Shown in pieces: positions 1 through 8,819 of a stretch of 64,000 bases of DNA; position 1 is the stretch's first letter, and every line of letters starts with the position of its first letter. Below the pieces are notes generated by a model. The model was not told where the DNA came from, made no database searches, and saw nothing but the letters and a program-made list of their open reading frames with translations. Made by a program: the position numbers and the translations under genes. The stretch comes from Paenibacillus sp. Lineage in GTDB: Bacteria > Bacillota > Bacilli > Paenibacillales > Paenibacillaceae. The DNA lies in assembly GCA_017512705.1 (NCBI GenBank), contig JAFWEX010000074.1, forward strand, positions 60,418-124,417, written 5' to 3'.

Positions 1-2
1 TG

Positions 3-740
3 GCATCACCGAGTGTGTTCGGAATCAACTCAGGTGCCATATTCTGTATTGTTATTGCTGTTGTGGTGCTGTCCGTGTCTTCCTTGACCACGATGATGTG
101 GTTTGGATTTGCGGGGGCGGCGATCTCCGCAGCTATTGTATACATGCTTGGTTCTCTGGGCCGTGATGGACTGACGCCGATTAAAATTGTGCTTGCCGGT
201 ACTGCGATCTCTGCCTTGTTTGCTTCCTTTACTCAGGCAATTCTTGTGCTCGATGGCACCGGACTGCAGGATGTATTATTCTGGCTTGCCGGTTCGGTCA
301 GTGGGCGAACGCTAGAGATGTTGTACCCGGTATTACCTTATATGGCGTTGGCAGCACTGATATCGCTATTCATGGGACGAGCCATTAACCTGTTACTAAC
401 AGGAGATGATATTGCAAAGGGTATGGGACAGAATGTGCTCCTGGTCAAAGTGTTGATGGGGGTCGTTACCGTGTTACTGGCGGGTGGTTCCGGTGCAGTA
501 GCCGGTTCGATCGGTTTGGTAGGTCTTGTTGTACCGCATATCATGCGTGCTTTGGTAGGCAATGATTATCGCTGGCTCATTCCTTATTGCTTCGTGGGTG
601 GGGCGATTCTGTTGATGTCAGCCGATGTCGTAGCAAGACTCGTAATTATGCCTCAGGAAGTTCCGCTTGGCATCATGACGGCATTAATCGGTGGTCCTTT
701 CTTCGTATATATCGCCCGCAAGGGGGTGACGAAGATATGA
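3..740 (+). CDS. FecCD-family siderophore ABC permease, 5' end outside window
   Basis: Inner-membrane permease subunit of an iron-siderophore importer (FecCD/BtuC family). The reading frame is already open at base 3 (A-S-P-S-V-F-G-I-N-S-G-A), which is the conserved region near the first third of these proteins, so roughly 90-100 N-terminal residues lie upstream of the window. The visible part is almost entirely hydrophobic helices and includes the family's G-x-I-x-F/L-V-G-L-V-x-P-H-I motif (here SIGLVGLVVPHI) that contacts the ATPase. The TGA overlaps the ATG of the next permease (ATGA), so the two are translationally coupled and should act as a heterodimer. A substrate-binding lipoprotein is probably encoded further upstream. 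The neighbouring siderophore operon suggests it imports that ferric siderophore; this is inference. Confidence 0.93.
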   Translation, partial: ASPSVFGINSGAIFCIVIAVVVLSVSSLTTMMWFGFAGAAISAAIVYMLGSLGRDGLTPIKIVLAGTAISALFASFTQAILVLDGTGLQDVLFWLAGSVSGRTLEMLYPVLPYMALAALISLFMGRAINLLLTGDDIAKGMGQNVLLVKVLMGVVTVLLAGGSGAVAGSIGLVGLVVPHIMRALVGNDYRWLIPYCFVGGAILLMSADVVARLVIMPQEVPLGIMTALIGGPFFVYIARKGVTKI

Positions 741-1780
741 GAAAAATGGTGACATATCGGAATAAGAAAGACACGGTCTCCATGCAAGTGGAGCGCAAGT
801 CTATGCTGGTCATTGCTGGATGTATATTTTTGTTTCTGGTAGCTGGAGTGGTAGGAACAAGTTTAGGCAGTGACTTTATATCTCCATTGGACGTTGTAAA
901 AACAATCTTCGGACTGAACGCAGGAGAGCATGATTTCGTTGTGTTAACACTGCGGCTGCCGCGTGTGCTGCTGTCTCTGTTAGTAGGTGCAGCACTGGGG
1001 ATGTCCGGTGCGTTGCTACAAGGCATTATCCGTAATCCACTTGCGTCGCCTGACGTCATCGGCATAACTGGTGGTGCGGCGGTAGCAGCAGTAGGATGTG
1101 TAACGCTATTGGGCGGGGCTGTAAACATAAAGCTGTTGCCACTCTTTGCGATCATCGGTGCATTAATTACCGCATTGATCATCTATATTCTTGCTTGGAA
1201 AAAAGGAGTTAGTCCGATCCGCCTCGTTCTTATAGGTATAGGCGTATCGGCTATAACGGGGGCTGGAACGACCTTTATGTTGATCCTAAGTCCATTCTAC
1301 ACGGCAAGTCAGGCTTATATCTGGCTGACAGGTAGCATCTATGGAGCCACATGGACAGATGTTCGTACGATATTGCCTGTAGTTGTTCTCATTGTTCCTC
1401 TCGCGATATGGTTTGCCCGGAGCCTGAATGCACAGGAGTTTGGAGATGACCTTGCCACAGGACTTGGCGTTACAGTGCAGTGGCATCGATCAGCTCTGTT
1501 GTTATGCAGTGTCCTGCTCGCTGGAGTTGCGGTGTCTGTCGCTGGGACGATCGGTTTCGTCGGTCTGATTGCTCCGCATATTGCAAGAAAGCTGGTCGGA
1601 CGCATGTTCGGCAGCTTGCTGGTAGTATCGGGATTCGTGGGTGCTCTGCTGGTATGTGCGGCGGATCTCATTGCTAGAACGGCATTTCTTCCGCTGGATA
1701 TTCCTGCTGGTGTATTTACCGCAGGCATCGGTGCGCCATTTTTCCTGTACTTACTATTTAAGAATCGAAACCACTATTAA
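737..1780 (+). CDS. FecCD-family siderophore ABC permease
   Basis: Second permease of the ferric-siderophore importer, 347 residues, the usual length for FecCD. I start it at the ATG inside the ATGA overlap with the upstream permease; the open frame extends further 5' but only inside the upstream gene. The visible family motifs are L-R-L-P-R-V-L near residues 74-80, N-P-L-A-S-P-D near 103-109, and [13 protein letters not shown] near 268-280, where the coupling helix meets the ATPase. About nine hydrophobic helices are visible after a short polar N-terminus. It ends 13 bases before the ATPase gene, giving the order permease-permease-ATPase known from cbrBCD of achromobactin and from fec/fhu operons. 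Confidence 0.95.
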   Translation: MRKMVTYRNKKDTVSMQVERKSMLVIAGCIFLFLVAGVVGTSLGSDFISPLDVVKTIFGLNAGEHDFVVLTLRLPRVLLSLLVGAALGMSGALLQGIIRNPLASPDVIGITGGAAVAAVGCVTLLGGAVNIKLLPLFAIIGALITALIIYILAWKKGVSPIRLVLIGIGVSAITGAGTTFMLILSPFYTASQAYIWLTGSIYGATWTDVRTILPVVVLIVPLAIWFARSLNAQEFGDDLATGLGVTVQWHRSALLLCSVLLAGVAVSVAGTIGFVGLIAPHIARKLVGRMFGSLLVVSGFVGALLVCAADLIARTAFLPLDIPAGVFTAGIGAPFFLYLLFKNRNHY

Positions 1781-1793
1781 GGAGGGGGAAGCC

Positions 1794-2618
1794 ATGAGTA
1801 TTTTGCAAGCCAAGGAGCTTACCATTGCCTATGGGGCAGATCCGATTATAGAAAATTTGAACCTGACCATCCCCAAGGGAGAGATAACGGTCCTGATCGG
1901 CAGTAATGGCTGCGGCAAATCGACATTGCTGCGTACCATGGCAAGGCTGTTGAAATCCAGCTCAGGCACGGTATTACTGGATGGTGAAGAGATTGCGAAG
2001 CTCCCTACCAAAGAAATCTCAAGACGCATGTCTATTTTGCCTCAAGGCCCATCGGCGCCAGAGGGTTTAACCGTACATCAACTGGTACGTCAAGGCCGTT
2101 ATCCCCACCAGACTTGGCTTAAGCAGTGGTCCCGTGAGGATGAACGTATGGTTGAGCTGGCGCTGGAGTCCACACATCTGACAGCACTAGCGGATCGGCC
2201 TGTCGATGCGCTGTCCGGTGGTCAGCGTCAACGCGCATGGATCGCCATGACGCTGGCCCAGGGTACGGAAACCTTGTTGCTGGACGAGCCTACGACGTAT
2301 CTCGATATGACGCATCAGATCGATATTCTGGATCTGTTGTTTGAATTAAATGAAAGGGAAGGGCGTACCATCGTGATGGTGCTTCACGACCTGAATCTGG
2401 CTTGTCGTTACGCCCATCATATTGTAGCGGTGCACAACAAGTCGATCTATGCGGAAGGCAAACCGGAAGATATTATCACTCGTGATCTCGTGCGCAACGT
2501 TTTTCAGATGGAGTGTGATATTGCTGTAGATCCGTTATTCGGCACGCCCACCTGTATTCCGCATGGAAGAGGCAGGAAGCTGAATGAAGTGCAGCACCGT
2601 TATACTCAGCTAGCTTGA
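1794..2618 (+). CDS. Siderophore ABC transporter ATP-binding protein (FecE/FhuC type)
   Basis: Cytoplasmic ATPase that powers the two preceding permeases, 274 residues. Walker A is GSNGCGKST near residues 36-44, the signature is LSGGQRQR near 140-147, Walker B is LLLDEP near 161-166, and the switch histidine lies in V-L-H-D-L-N. ATG 1794 is chosen because a strong AGGAGGGGG precedes it by about 6 bases; the frame is open further upstream but lacks a ribosome site. The longer Q-loop ([13 protein letters not shown]) is typical of the iron-chelate import subfamily. It is followed by about 350 bases with no gene and then the Fur-controlled biosynthetic promoter, so the importer and the biosynthesis genes are separate transcription units. 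Confidence 0.95.
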   Translation: MSILQAKELTIAYGADPIIENLNLTIPKGEITVLIGSNGCGKSTLLRTMARLLKSSSGTVLLDGEEIAKLPTKEISRRMSILPQGPSAPEGLTVHQLVRQGRYPHQTWLKQWSREDERMVELALESTHLTALADRPVDALSGGQRQRAWIAMTLAQGTETLLLDEPTTYLDMTHQIDILDLLFELNEREGRTIVMVLHDLNLACRYAHHIVAVHNKSIYAEGKPEDIITRDLVRNVFQMECDIAVDPLFGTPTCIPHGRGRKLNEVQHRYTQLA

Positions 2619-2833
2619 TGATCAGGCGTCTCACACTCCTGTTCGCCAAGCATAAGCATATCCATACATACTGAATGGCACGTGGTACGGGGCATGGTTT
2701 CCGGGTTCTTTCGGCCAAACGGTATGCTGATATGGTCATTGGCTCAGGTCCAATCGGCCATGTTTCTTTACGTTTATTCATTTCTTGATTCCCCCATGGT
2801 TATATCATTCCATCATCATGAGGATAACGAAAT

Positions 2834-2880
2834 AGGCAAGCAGCGATTCGTGAACGCAATGGCTTGCCTGATTTGTTATG
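2834..2880 (+). terminator. Possible terminator of the importer operon
   Basis: AGGCAAGC and GCTTGCCT form an 8-bp inverted repeat around a 20-base loop, followed by a weak T-rich stretch. It sits in the 2619-2968 gap, which otherwise holds no credible gene. The loop is long and the T-tract poor, so this is only a candidate. Confidence 0.3.
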
Positions 2881-2968
2881 CCTTTTCTATTCTTTTATTC
2901 TTCTATCCCCAGTTTCAATGCAAATCCTCTTCAGAAAATAAAACTATTTTTTCCTTAAAAGTTTTATA

Positions 2969-2998
2969 TTGACAACGTATCGAGGCTTGCCATAAAAT
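2969..2998 (+). promoter_or_regulatory. SigA-type promoter of the siderophore operon
   Basis: TTGACA (2969-2974) is a perfect -35 hexamer, and TAAAAT (2993-2998) follows at an 18-base spacing, or ATAAAA at 17. The expected transcription start falls at about 3005, directly next to the Fur box, and the first gene begins at 3058. Confidence 0.75.
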
Positions 2999-3014
2999 AG
3001 ATTTTACATGATAC

Positions 3015-3029
3015 TGATAATCATTATCA
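3015..3029 (+). promoter_or_regulatory. Fur box (perfect 7-1-7)
   Basis: TGATAATCATTATCA is an exact match to the 7-1-7 Fur operator of Bacillus-type Fur (TGATAAT-N-ATTATCA) and a perfect palindrome around the central base. It lies just downstream of the predicted -10, where bound Fe-Fur would block transcription. It implies iron repression of the whole 3058-14815 operon. Confidence 0.9.
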
Positions 3030-3057
3030 ATAAAATCAACCGATAGGAAGGTCGGAT

Positions 3058-4080
3058 ATGCATACACTTCGTTCTAAACGCTCCATATTTCCAGAGGGAT
3101 TTGAGAATTTACAGAATCGGCTGATTCTGAACAAAGCAAAAGAGATGGGGATCGATTGCGAGCTGCTTGTAGACGGCTGCGAGGACTTTCTGAAGTTATC
3201 CACCCGGGACAAGCAGATCATCATTAACAAAACGAGAACGCATCGACTTCCACTGATTGCTGGATTGCTTGCTAAGAATAAACAGGCATGTAATCTGATC
3301 CTGCATGAGCAGGGGATGCCAGTACCCTCTCATATCGTCATTACGGCTATGGGGGAAGAAGCTGAACAATTTCTGAACGAGCACAGCTCCATCGTGGTCA
3401 AACCGCTGGATGCCAGCAGTAGTCAGGGGGTTACGCTGGATGTTCGCAATGTTGCTGAACTGGAAGCGGCAATAGATGCCGCAGCCAAGCATGGCAGTAG
3501 GATTATGCTGCAACAATATGTCACAGGAACCGACTACAGGGTGCTGATTATTAACGATCAGGTAGCCGCAGTGAACCAATATCGTCCTGTGTATGTGACG
3601 GGTGATGGTAGTTCCTCTGTTCGTGAATTGATTGAGATACTGAACCGCAGCCGACTACAGGACACGGAGATCGGTGTGTATGAAGCTTTTCCTGAGATTG
3701 ATCCCGATCATACACGTTTGTTGGATACGTTGCGTAAGCAAGGTGTTGCTCTGAATGACGTACCCCTTGCGGGACAAGAGATTGAGCTATATGACCTCCG
3801 TAATTCGGCAGCGGGCAAAATCAGTGAGTTTTACAGAGATTGTACAGATGACATTCATCCGGACAATGCTCAGATGATGGTCCAGGCTGCACGGTCACTC
3901 CAGATTGACGTAGCAGGTATAGATGTTCGATGCAAGGACATTCGAGTCCCCATGACTACTGCACAGGGAGGGATTCTGGAGGTCAACGCATTGCCAGATC
4001 TGACTCACCATGTGTATCCACATGGTGGGACCAGAAGGGATGTTGTCCGTCAATATCTGGAGTATCTATGTCAGAGTTGA
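3058..4080 (+). CDS. ATP-grasp amide ligase, cyanophycin-synthetase-like
   Basis: First gene of the siderophore operon, 340 residues, after a GGAAGG-type ribosome site. The protein resembles the ATP-grasp module of cyanophycin synthetase and bifunctional glutathione synthetase. The segment VVKPLDASSSQGVTLDV (about 119-135) carries the ATP-binding lysine and small-residue loop, followed by LQQYVTGTDYRVLIIN (about 158-173), and the C-terminal ILEVNALPDLTHH has the Mg-binding E-x-N motif. ATP-grasp enzymes of this type join a carboxylate to an amine through an acyl phosphate. I do not recall a homologue in the achromobactin or staphyloferrin B clusters, so this enzyme probably adds or links an extra amino acid, or makes a precursor. 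Its exact substrate cannot be read from the sequence. Confidence 0.8.
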   Translation: MHTLRSKRSIFPEGFENLQNRLILNKAKEMGIDCELLVDGCEDFLKLSTRDKQIIINKTRTHRLPLIAGLLAKNKQACNLILHEQGMPVPSHIVITAMGEEAEQFLNEHSSIVVKPLDASSSQGVTLDVRNVAELEAAIDAAAKHGSRIMLQQYVTGTDYRVLIINDQVAAVNQYRPVYVTGDGSSSVRELIEILNRSRLQDTEIGVYEAFPEIDPDHTRLLDTLRKQGVALNDVPLAGQEIELYDLRNSAAGKISEFYRDCTDDIHPDNAQMMVQAARSLQIDVAGIDVRCKDIRVPMTTAQGGILEVNALPDLTHHVYPHGGTRRDVVRQYLEYLCQS

Positions 4081-4195
4081 TGGTTGACGGTTCGTTTATA
4101 GCATCATAAGGCGATTTTTTGTTGGAGTGGAAGAACAGTCTATAACGAATGTACGGGCATTTTGGGCCTGAATTGATGATAAGGGGCGTTTGACA

Positions 4196-5554
4196 GTGAT
4201 GTCAGTAGAGGTACAGACGGAATACCTGAAGCTGCAGAACGAGAAGGAGTCGAATGCACGAGCGTACTCCAGGCATTTTCCGCTCGTGATCAGCAAGGCA
4301 CAAGGAATGAAGATTACGGATACAGAAGGCCGTGAGTATTACGATTGCTTGGCAGGTGCGGGGACACTGGCGCTTGGACATAACCATGAGACGGTCGTTG
4401 GGGCCATCCGGGATGTCTTGGATCAGCAGATTCCTTTACATACCCTGGATCTCGCTACTCCGCTGAAGCTTTCGTATATGCAGGAGCTATTCTCCCTGTT
4501 GCCTGAAGAGATTCGGGATCAATCCAAAATTCAGTTCTGCGGTCCAACGGGGGCGGATGCGGTTGAAGCCGCGATCAAACTTGTGAAACACGCAACAGGT
4601 GGAAAATCCATTCTGGCTTTCCAAGGCGGATATCACGGTTCCACCCAAGCGACGATGTCGATGAGCGGTAATCTGAGTAAAAAAGAAAGCTTGCAGAGCC
4701 TCCTGCCGGATGTGCACTTCTTGCCGTTTCCGTATGAATACCGCTGTCCATTTGGCGTTGGTGAAGGCATGACTGCCCGCTTGAGTGCACAGTACATTGA
4801 GAACTTGCTGGATGATTGTGAGAGTGGAATAGCTGCACCATGCGGTGTAATCGTAGAAACGGTACAGGGCGAGGGCGGTGCCATTCCTGCGGATCTGGAG
4901 TGGCTGAGAGCGCTACGCAGGATCACTGCAGAACGGAATATTCCGCTCATTATAGATGAAGTGCAGACGGGCATTGGACGGACAGGACGTATGTTTTCGT
5001 TTGAACATGCTGGAATTGTACCTGATGTCATCATCTGCTCCAAAGCCGTAGGCGGCAGTCTTCCCATGTCTGTTGTGATCTATAAGGAAGAGCTGGATCA
5101 GTGGAAGCCGGGAGCACATACGGGCACATTTCGTGGCAATCAGCTAGCCATGGCTGCGGGTCTGGCGACGCTCCGTTATATCCAGGAGCATAATGTCATG
5201 CATAATGTACTGCTGCGCAGTGAGCAATTCATGACACGGTTACTGGCGTTGAAAGACCGTTTTGCCGAGATTGGTGACGTCCGCGGTCGTGGGCTGATGA
5301 TCGGTGTTGAAGTGGTGAACCCACAAGGCAGCAAAGATCGTCTGGGGCATTATCTCCAGCATGGTGAACTGGCTTCGGTCATTCAGCAGCAATGTTTCCG
5401 TAATGGACTGATTGTGGAACTTGGCGGACGTCATTCGGCGGTTGTACGTTTCCTGCCACCACTAAATATTACAGAGGAGGAAGCAGGCGAGGTACTGGAC
5501 ATCTTTGAACGATCGGTAGCGGAAGCTGTTGCGCTAACGGGAGCAGGATGTTGA
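4196..5554 (+). CDS. Class III aminotransferase, diaminobutyrate--2-oxoglutarate type (AcsF/RhbA-like)
   Basis: PLP-dependent transaminase expected to make L-2,4-diaminobutyrate from aspartate semialdehyde and glutamate. The family signature is clear: QFCGPTGADAVEAAIKLVK near residues 105-123, GGYHGST in the PLP phosphate region, IIDEVQTGIGRTG, and ICSKAVGGSLP with the Schiff-base lysine. GTG 4196 is taken as start because AAGGGG lies 9 bases upstream; ATG 4199 and TTG 4190 are alternatives. It follows the ATP-grasp gene after about 115 bases and overlaps the MFS gene by 7 bases. It supplies the diamine in achromobactin (AcsF) and rhizobactin 1021 (RhbA); staphyloferrin B clusters instead carry SbnA/SbnB for diaminopropionate, which are absent here. 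Confidence 0.88.
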   Translation: MMSVEVQTEYLKLQNEKESNARAYSRHFPLVISKAQGMKITDTEGREYYDCLAGAGTLALGHNHETVVGAIRDVLDQQIPLHTLDLATPLKLSYMQELFSLLPEEIRDQSKIQFCGPTGADAVEAAIKLVKHATGGKSILAFQGGYHGSTQATMSMSGNLSKKESLQSLLPDVHFLPFPYEYRCPFGVGEGMTARLSAQYIENLLDDCESGIAAPCGVIVETVQGEGGAIPADLEWLRALRRITAERNIPLIIDEVQTGIGRTGRMFSFEHAGIVPDVIICSKAVGGSLPMSVVIYKEELDQWKPGAHTGTFRGNQLAMAAGLATLRYIQEHNVMHNVLLRSEQFMTRLLALKDRFAEIGDVRGRGLMIGVEVVNPQGSKDRLGHYLQHGELASVIQQQCFRNGLIVELGGRHSAVVRFLPPLNITEEEAGEVLDIFERSVAEAVALTGAGC

Positions 5555-7002
5555 GTATGGCATTACTTCGGCGACATGCGGTTTTATTCGCTATTTTGCT
5601 CGGAGCTTTTACACTAGTGCTTACTAACAGTGCGTTTAACCTGCTGCTTCCGTATTTTATTGAATATTATGATATTTCTACGACGGCAGGCGGGTGGATC
5701 ATTGCCCTGTATATGCTCGCCATGACATTAACGATGCCGCTGGCTTCCCTGATTGTAGACCGGTTGGGGCGCAAGCGGACATACATGATGGGCATCTGCA
5801 TTTATGGGGTGTTCTCGGTGATAGGGGCATTGTTCCATTCCTATATAGAAGCGTTGCTGCTTGTAAGGTTCATGCATGGTGTAGCAGCAGGACTGATGAT
5901 TCCTTTATCCCTCGTGTTGCTGTTCGATGTCTACGGCCCGGAGGTGCGGGGACGCATTACAGGGGCGTGGGGATTGCTGCTCATGCTTGCTCCAGCGGCG
6001 GGGCCGACCCTTGGTGGATTTATCATTCAGTATGGACGGCTGGAGATGCTGTTCTGGCTGAATGTACCTTTGGCTGTTTTTTCACTAATCGGCTGTGGAC
6101 GAGTGATTCAGGCCTACACCCCCGCTCGCAGGAAAAAGTGGCATCCATCCAGTGTATTCCGAATTGTTGGTGCAGTGGGTGCGCTCAGTCTGGGTGTACA
6201 GGTGTACGCCAGTCCTGCAGTAGTTCCATGGATACCTTGGACATTGATTGCCCTTGGTGTAGTGTTGCTTATTCGTTTTATTCAGGTGGAGAATGAACGG
6301 GATGAGCCGCTCATTCGTTATTCGTTGCTGCGAAGAAAAGGTGTTTTTCCACTTACCGTGCTGATCTCCACGATTCAGGATTGTGTCATGTTTGGCGTGA
6401 TTTTTGCCCTGCCACTGCTATTCCAGGAAGTATTTCAGTTGTCTCCGGCGCTTTCAGGTGCCCTGTTCATTCCGCTCTCCATCTCCACTAGCCTGTTCAT
6501 GTGGATCGGAGGAAATCTGCTGGATCGGGGGCACTCACTTCGGTTTATTGCTTGGGGAACGCTGCTGGTATCGGTATCCATTTTGTCATTTGCATTTCTG
6601 CCTATGGGGGTATCCATCTGGATCATCGGGGTTCTCATGGCGTGCCGAGGAATTGGAGTGGGGTTGTCCGGTATGAGCATCTCGGCGATAGGGCTGCAGG
6701 CGTTACCTGATGAGGATATGCATGAAGGATCGGTGCTGTCCACAACGATTGAACGACTGGCTTCATCGTTTGCAGTCATGGGCTTAACACTGTATTACGA
6801 TATGCGCTGGCAGTGGCTTGCTGAGAATGGCAGAGCAGTTCACTTGGCTAAATGGGGAGCTCTTCAAGAGATCTGCATAGGTCTTGGCTGTGCCATCCTG
6901 CTGACGCTGCCTCTAGTCTTACTTATCATTCGAAAGAAGGTTGGCTTCATTGTTCAAAATGGAAAACAAACTCCGGTCCAAGGCGGAGCAACAGGCCGAT
7001 GA
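5548..7002 (+). CDS. MFS siderophore exporter (DHA2-like; SbnD/YhcA position)
   Basis: A 484-residue membrane protein with about 14 hydrophobic helices. The MFS motif DRLGRKRTYMMG lies between helices 2 and 3, and the motif-C-like stretch MLAPAAGPTLGGFI lies in helix 5, typical of drug/H+ antiporters of the EmrB/QacA group. ATG 5548 overlaps the aminotransferase stop; ATG 5557 has better spacing to GGAGCAGG. It sits where sbnD lies in staphyloferrin B clusters, directly before the first type A synthetase, so export of the finished siderophore is the likely role. Its 3' end overlaps the next gene, showing tight coupling. Confidence 0.88.
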   Translation: MLSMALLRRHAVLFAILLGAFTLVLTNSAFNLLLPYFIEYYDISTTAGGWIIALYMLAMTLTMPLASLIVDRLGRKRTYMMGICIYGVFSVIGALFHSYIEALLLVRFMHGVAAGLMIPLSLVLLFDVYGPEVRGRITGAWGLLLMLAPAAGPTLGGFIIQYGRLEMLFWLNVPLAVFSLIGCGRVIQAYTPARRKKWHPSSVFRIVGAVGALSLGVQVYASPAVVPWIPWTLIALGVVLLIRFIQVENERDEPLIRYSLLRRKGVFPLTVLISTIQDCVMFGVIFALPLLFQEVFQLSPALSGALFIPLSISTSLFMWIGGNLLDRGHSLRFIAWGTLLVSVSILSFAFLPMGVSIWIIGVLMACRGIGVGLSGMSISAIGLQALPDEDMHEGSVLSTTIERLASSFAVMGLTLYYDMRWQWLAENGRAVHLAKWGALQEICIGLGCAILLTLPLVLLIIRKKVGFIVQNGKQTPVQGGATGR

Positions 7003-8803
7003 GCATTCTTGCAAGCTGTTGCTGAACTGTTATATCCGTGAGCTTGGATCGGAACAAGCAGATCATGTGCAGCTTAACCCGAATACGCTGACGTATACGA
7101 TTGCATTTCCAACCAGCAATGTAAGGGTGACGGGGCTGTTGTCCTATTACTCAGCAATGGGTGAGCATGAATATCTCAGCATGAATTGTAACGGACAATC
7201 TGTCCATTACCGAGACCTGGTGCGCTGGATTTCATCTGAAATTGACGGAGATCAGGGCGGGGTAGCCGAACTTGTGCGTGACTTTGCTCAAAAGGTCGAG
7301 AATAGCGTGGCTAACCTAACCTTGTATCTTGAACATGCGTACGATTCCGGGATACATGACTACATAACATCCGAACAGTCCTTGTTGTACGGGCATCCGT
7401 TTCACCCTTTTCCGAAAAATTCCAGCGGTTTCTCTGCCCAGGATGTGCAGCAATATAGTCCAGAACTGCGAACCTCGTTCCAGCTCTGTTATATCGCCGT
7501 AAGGAAGGATGTGTATGCCGAGGAGTGGGTGAAACATTCGGACAAAATCGATCTGCATCAGCTTCTGGTAAACCAAGACTGGCCTGTGTCCCCAAAAAAG
7601 CTAGGCATGTATGGGCTGTTGCCTATGCATCCATGGCAGTATGCACACATCTCAGGTATAGACGAAGTGCAGTCGTATATCCGTGAAGAGAAGATATTGC
7701 TGCTCGGCAGTGCGGGTCCGCTCGCCTACCCCACTTCTTCTGTGCGCACGGTGTATGTTCCAGAATGGAACTGCAATATCAAGCTGTCGCTGAATATGCA
7801 GATTACGAACATGATTCGCACCAATAGTGCAGAGCAGATGCGGCGAACGCTGGATGCCTCCCGATATGTGTGGCAGCAGGGTTGTTTCGATGTCGAGGAT
7901 CAGACTCATATCGCGTATGAGACAGGTGTAGCGACATGTATGTTCGAGGATGAAGATCTTACGAGCTTGTTCACAATTGCCTATCGACCGATCGAGTTCG
8001 ATCCTGCCAATACATATGTATTGTCCAGTCTGGTGGAGTCGCCGCTGCCAGGAGCACCATCACGGCTAGTGACCCTGCTGAGTGGTAAAAGAGATCATGT
8101 CGATGTTGCTGACCGTGACATGGTCGAGCAGTGGCTGTCACAATATCTTGCCTGCTCGCTGCTACCGCTTGTGCGGGCGGCTGGAGAGAAGGGCATTCAT
8201 TTTGAAGCCCATCTGCAGAACACCTTGGTGACGCTGGAACAAGGCAAGCCGGTTGCTTTTATCGTGCGTGATCTGGAAGGGGTCAGTGTGGACGAGCAGT
8301 TGGCCAGTGGATTGCCCAGGGAACAGAGCATGGCTCAGAGTTCACAGGCTCAGGCGGGACAAAATCAGATGGGACAGGAGTACGAGCAACTGTCTGAGCA
8401 ATATCATCGAGACTCCACTCAGGGGCAAGGGCATGAACGGATGGAAGCTTCAACACTAGAAGTGTCCGAGTTGTTGTTTTACCCGCGTGAGAAGGCGTGG
8501 GCGCGGACCTCGTACTATTTTATCGTGAATCATCTGGGATCGTTAATTCATGTATTGGCCCGGGATATGAATGTGCCGGAGGAACATTACTGGATACAGG
8601 TGCGTGAGGTGCTTGAAGAGGAACTGGCACGAACAGGTAACGCTTATGTAGAGCATTTGCTGACCACAGAAGCCTTTCTGGCGAAACAAAACCTGGTGAG
8701 TTGTCTCACGGGCATTAGTCAGACCCCGGCTTATGTGCCGGTAGGTAACGTCATGAAACGTTTAGGGAGTGAAGTACGTGAGATTCGTGGGAATCAGAAC
8801 TGA
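6959..8803 (+). CDS. NIS siderophore synthetase, IucA/IucC family (SbnE/AcsD-like)
   Basis: Condenses a carboxylic acid, probably citrate, with an amine or alcohol via an acyl adenylate. Visible family motifs: GHPFHP with a K and GFS about 5 and 9 residues later, LPMHPWQYAH, YPTSSVRTVY, KLSLNMQITNMIR, FEAHLQNTLV and FIVRDLEGVSVD. The last two resemble staphyloferrin SbnE closely as I recall it, which suggests the citrate-first type A enzyme. ATG 6959 is used; TTG 6950 (9 bases from AGAAGG) is an alternative. A Gln/Ser-rich insertion of about 50 residues (about 450-500) interrupts the domain before the conserved WARTSYYFIVNHLG segment and has no counterpart I remember. The start overlaps the exporter gene. 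Confidence 0.9.
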   Translation: MENKLRSKAEQQADEHSCKLLLNCYIRELGSEQADHVQLNPNTLTYTIAFPTSNVRVTGLLSYYSAMGEHEYLSMNCNGQSVHYRDLVRWISSEIDGDQGGVAELVRDFAQKVENSVANLTLYLEHAYDSGIHDYITSEQSLLYGHPFHPFPKNSSGFSAQDVQQYSPELRTSFQLCYIAVRKDVYAEEWVKHSDKIDLHQLLVNQDWPVSPKKLGMYGLLPMHPWQYAHISGIDEVQSYIREEKILLLGSAGPLAYPTSSVRTVYVPEWNCNIKLSLNMQITNMIRTNSAEQMRRTLDASRYVWQQGCFDVEDQTHIAYETGVATCMFEDEDLTSLFTIAYRPIEFDPANTYVLSSLVESPLPGAPSRLVTLLSGKRDHVDVADRDMVEQWLSQYLACSLLPLVRAAGEKGIHFEAHLQNTLVTLEQGKPVAFIVRDLEGVSVDEQLASGLPREQSMAQSSQAQAGQNQMGQEYEQLSEQYHRDSTQGQGHERMEASTLEVSELLFYPREKAWARTSYYFIVNHLGSLIHVLARDMNVPEEHYWIQVREVLEEELARTGNAYVEHLLTTEAFLAKQNLVSCLTGISQTPAYVPVGNVMKRLGSEVREIRGNQN

Positions 8804-8819
8804 GGCAGGCGATAAGAAG

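Noticed and set aside
673-1182. Long minus-strand ORF opposite the second permease
   Set aside because: Shadow of the real gene: proline/threonine-rich translation, no start site, and the plus frame is clearly FecCD.
2682-2972. 96-codon plus-strand ORF and a short frame reading MVIGSGPIG near 2732
   Set aside because: No ribosome site, no family match over its length and it runs into the Fur-box promoter; the dinucleotide-binding-like start is too short to support a remnant.
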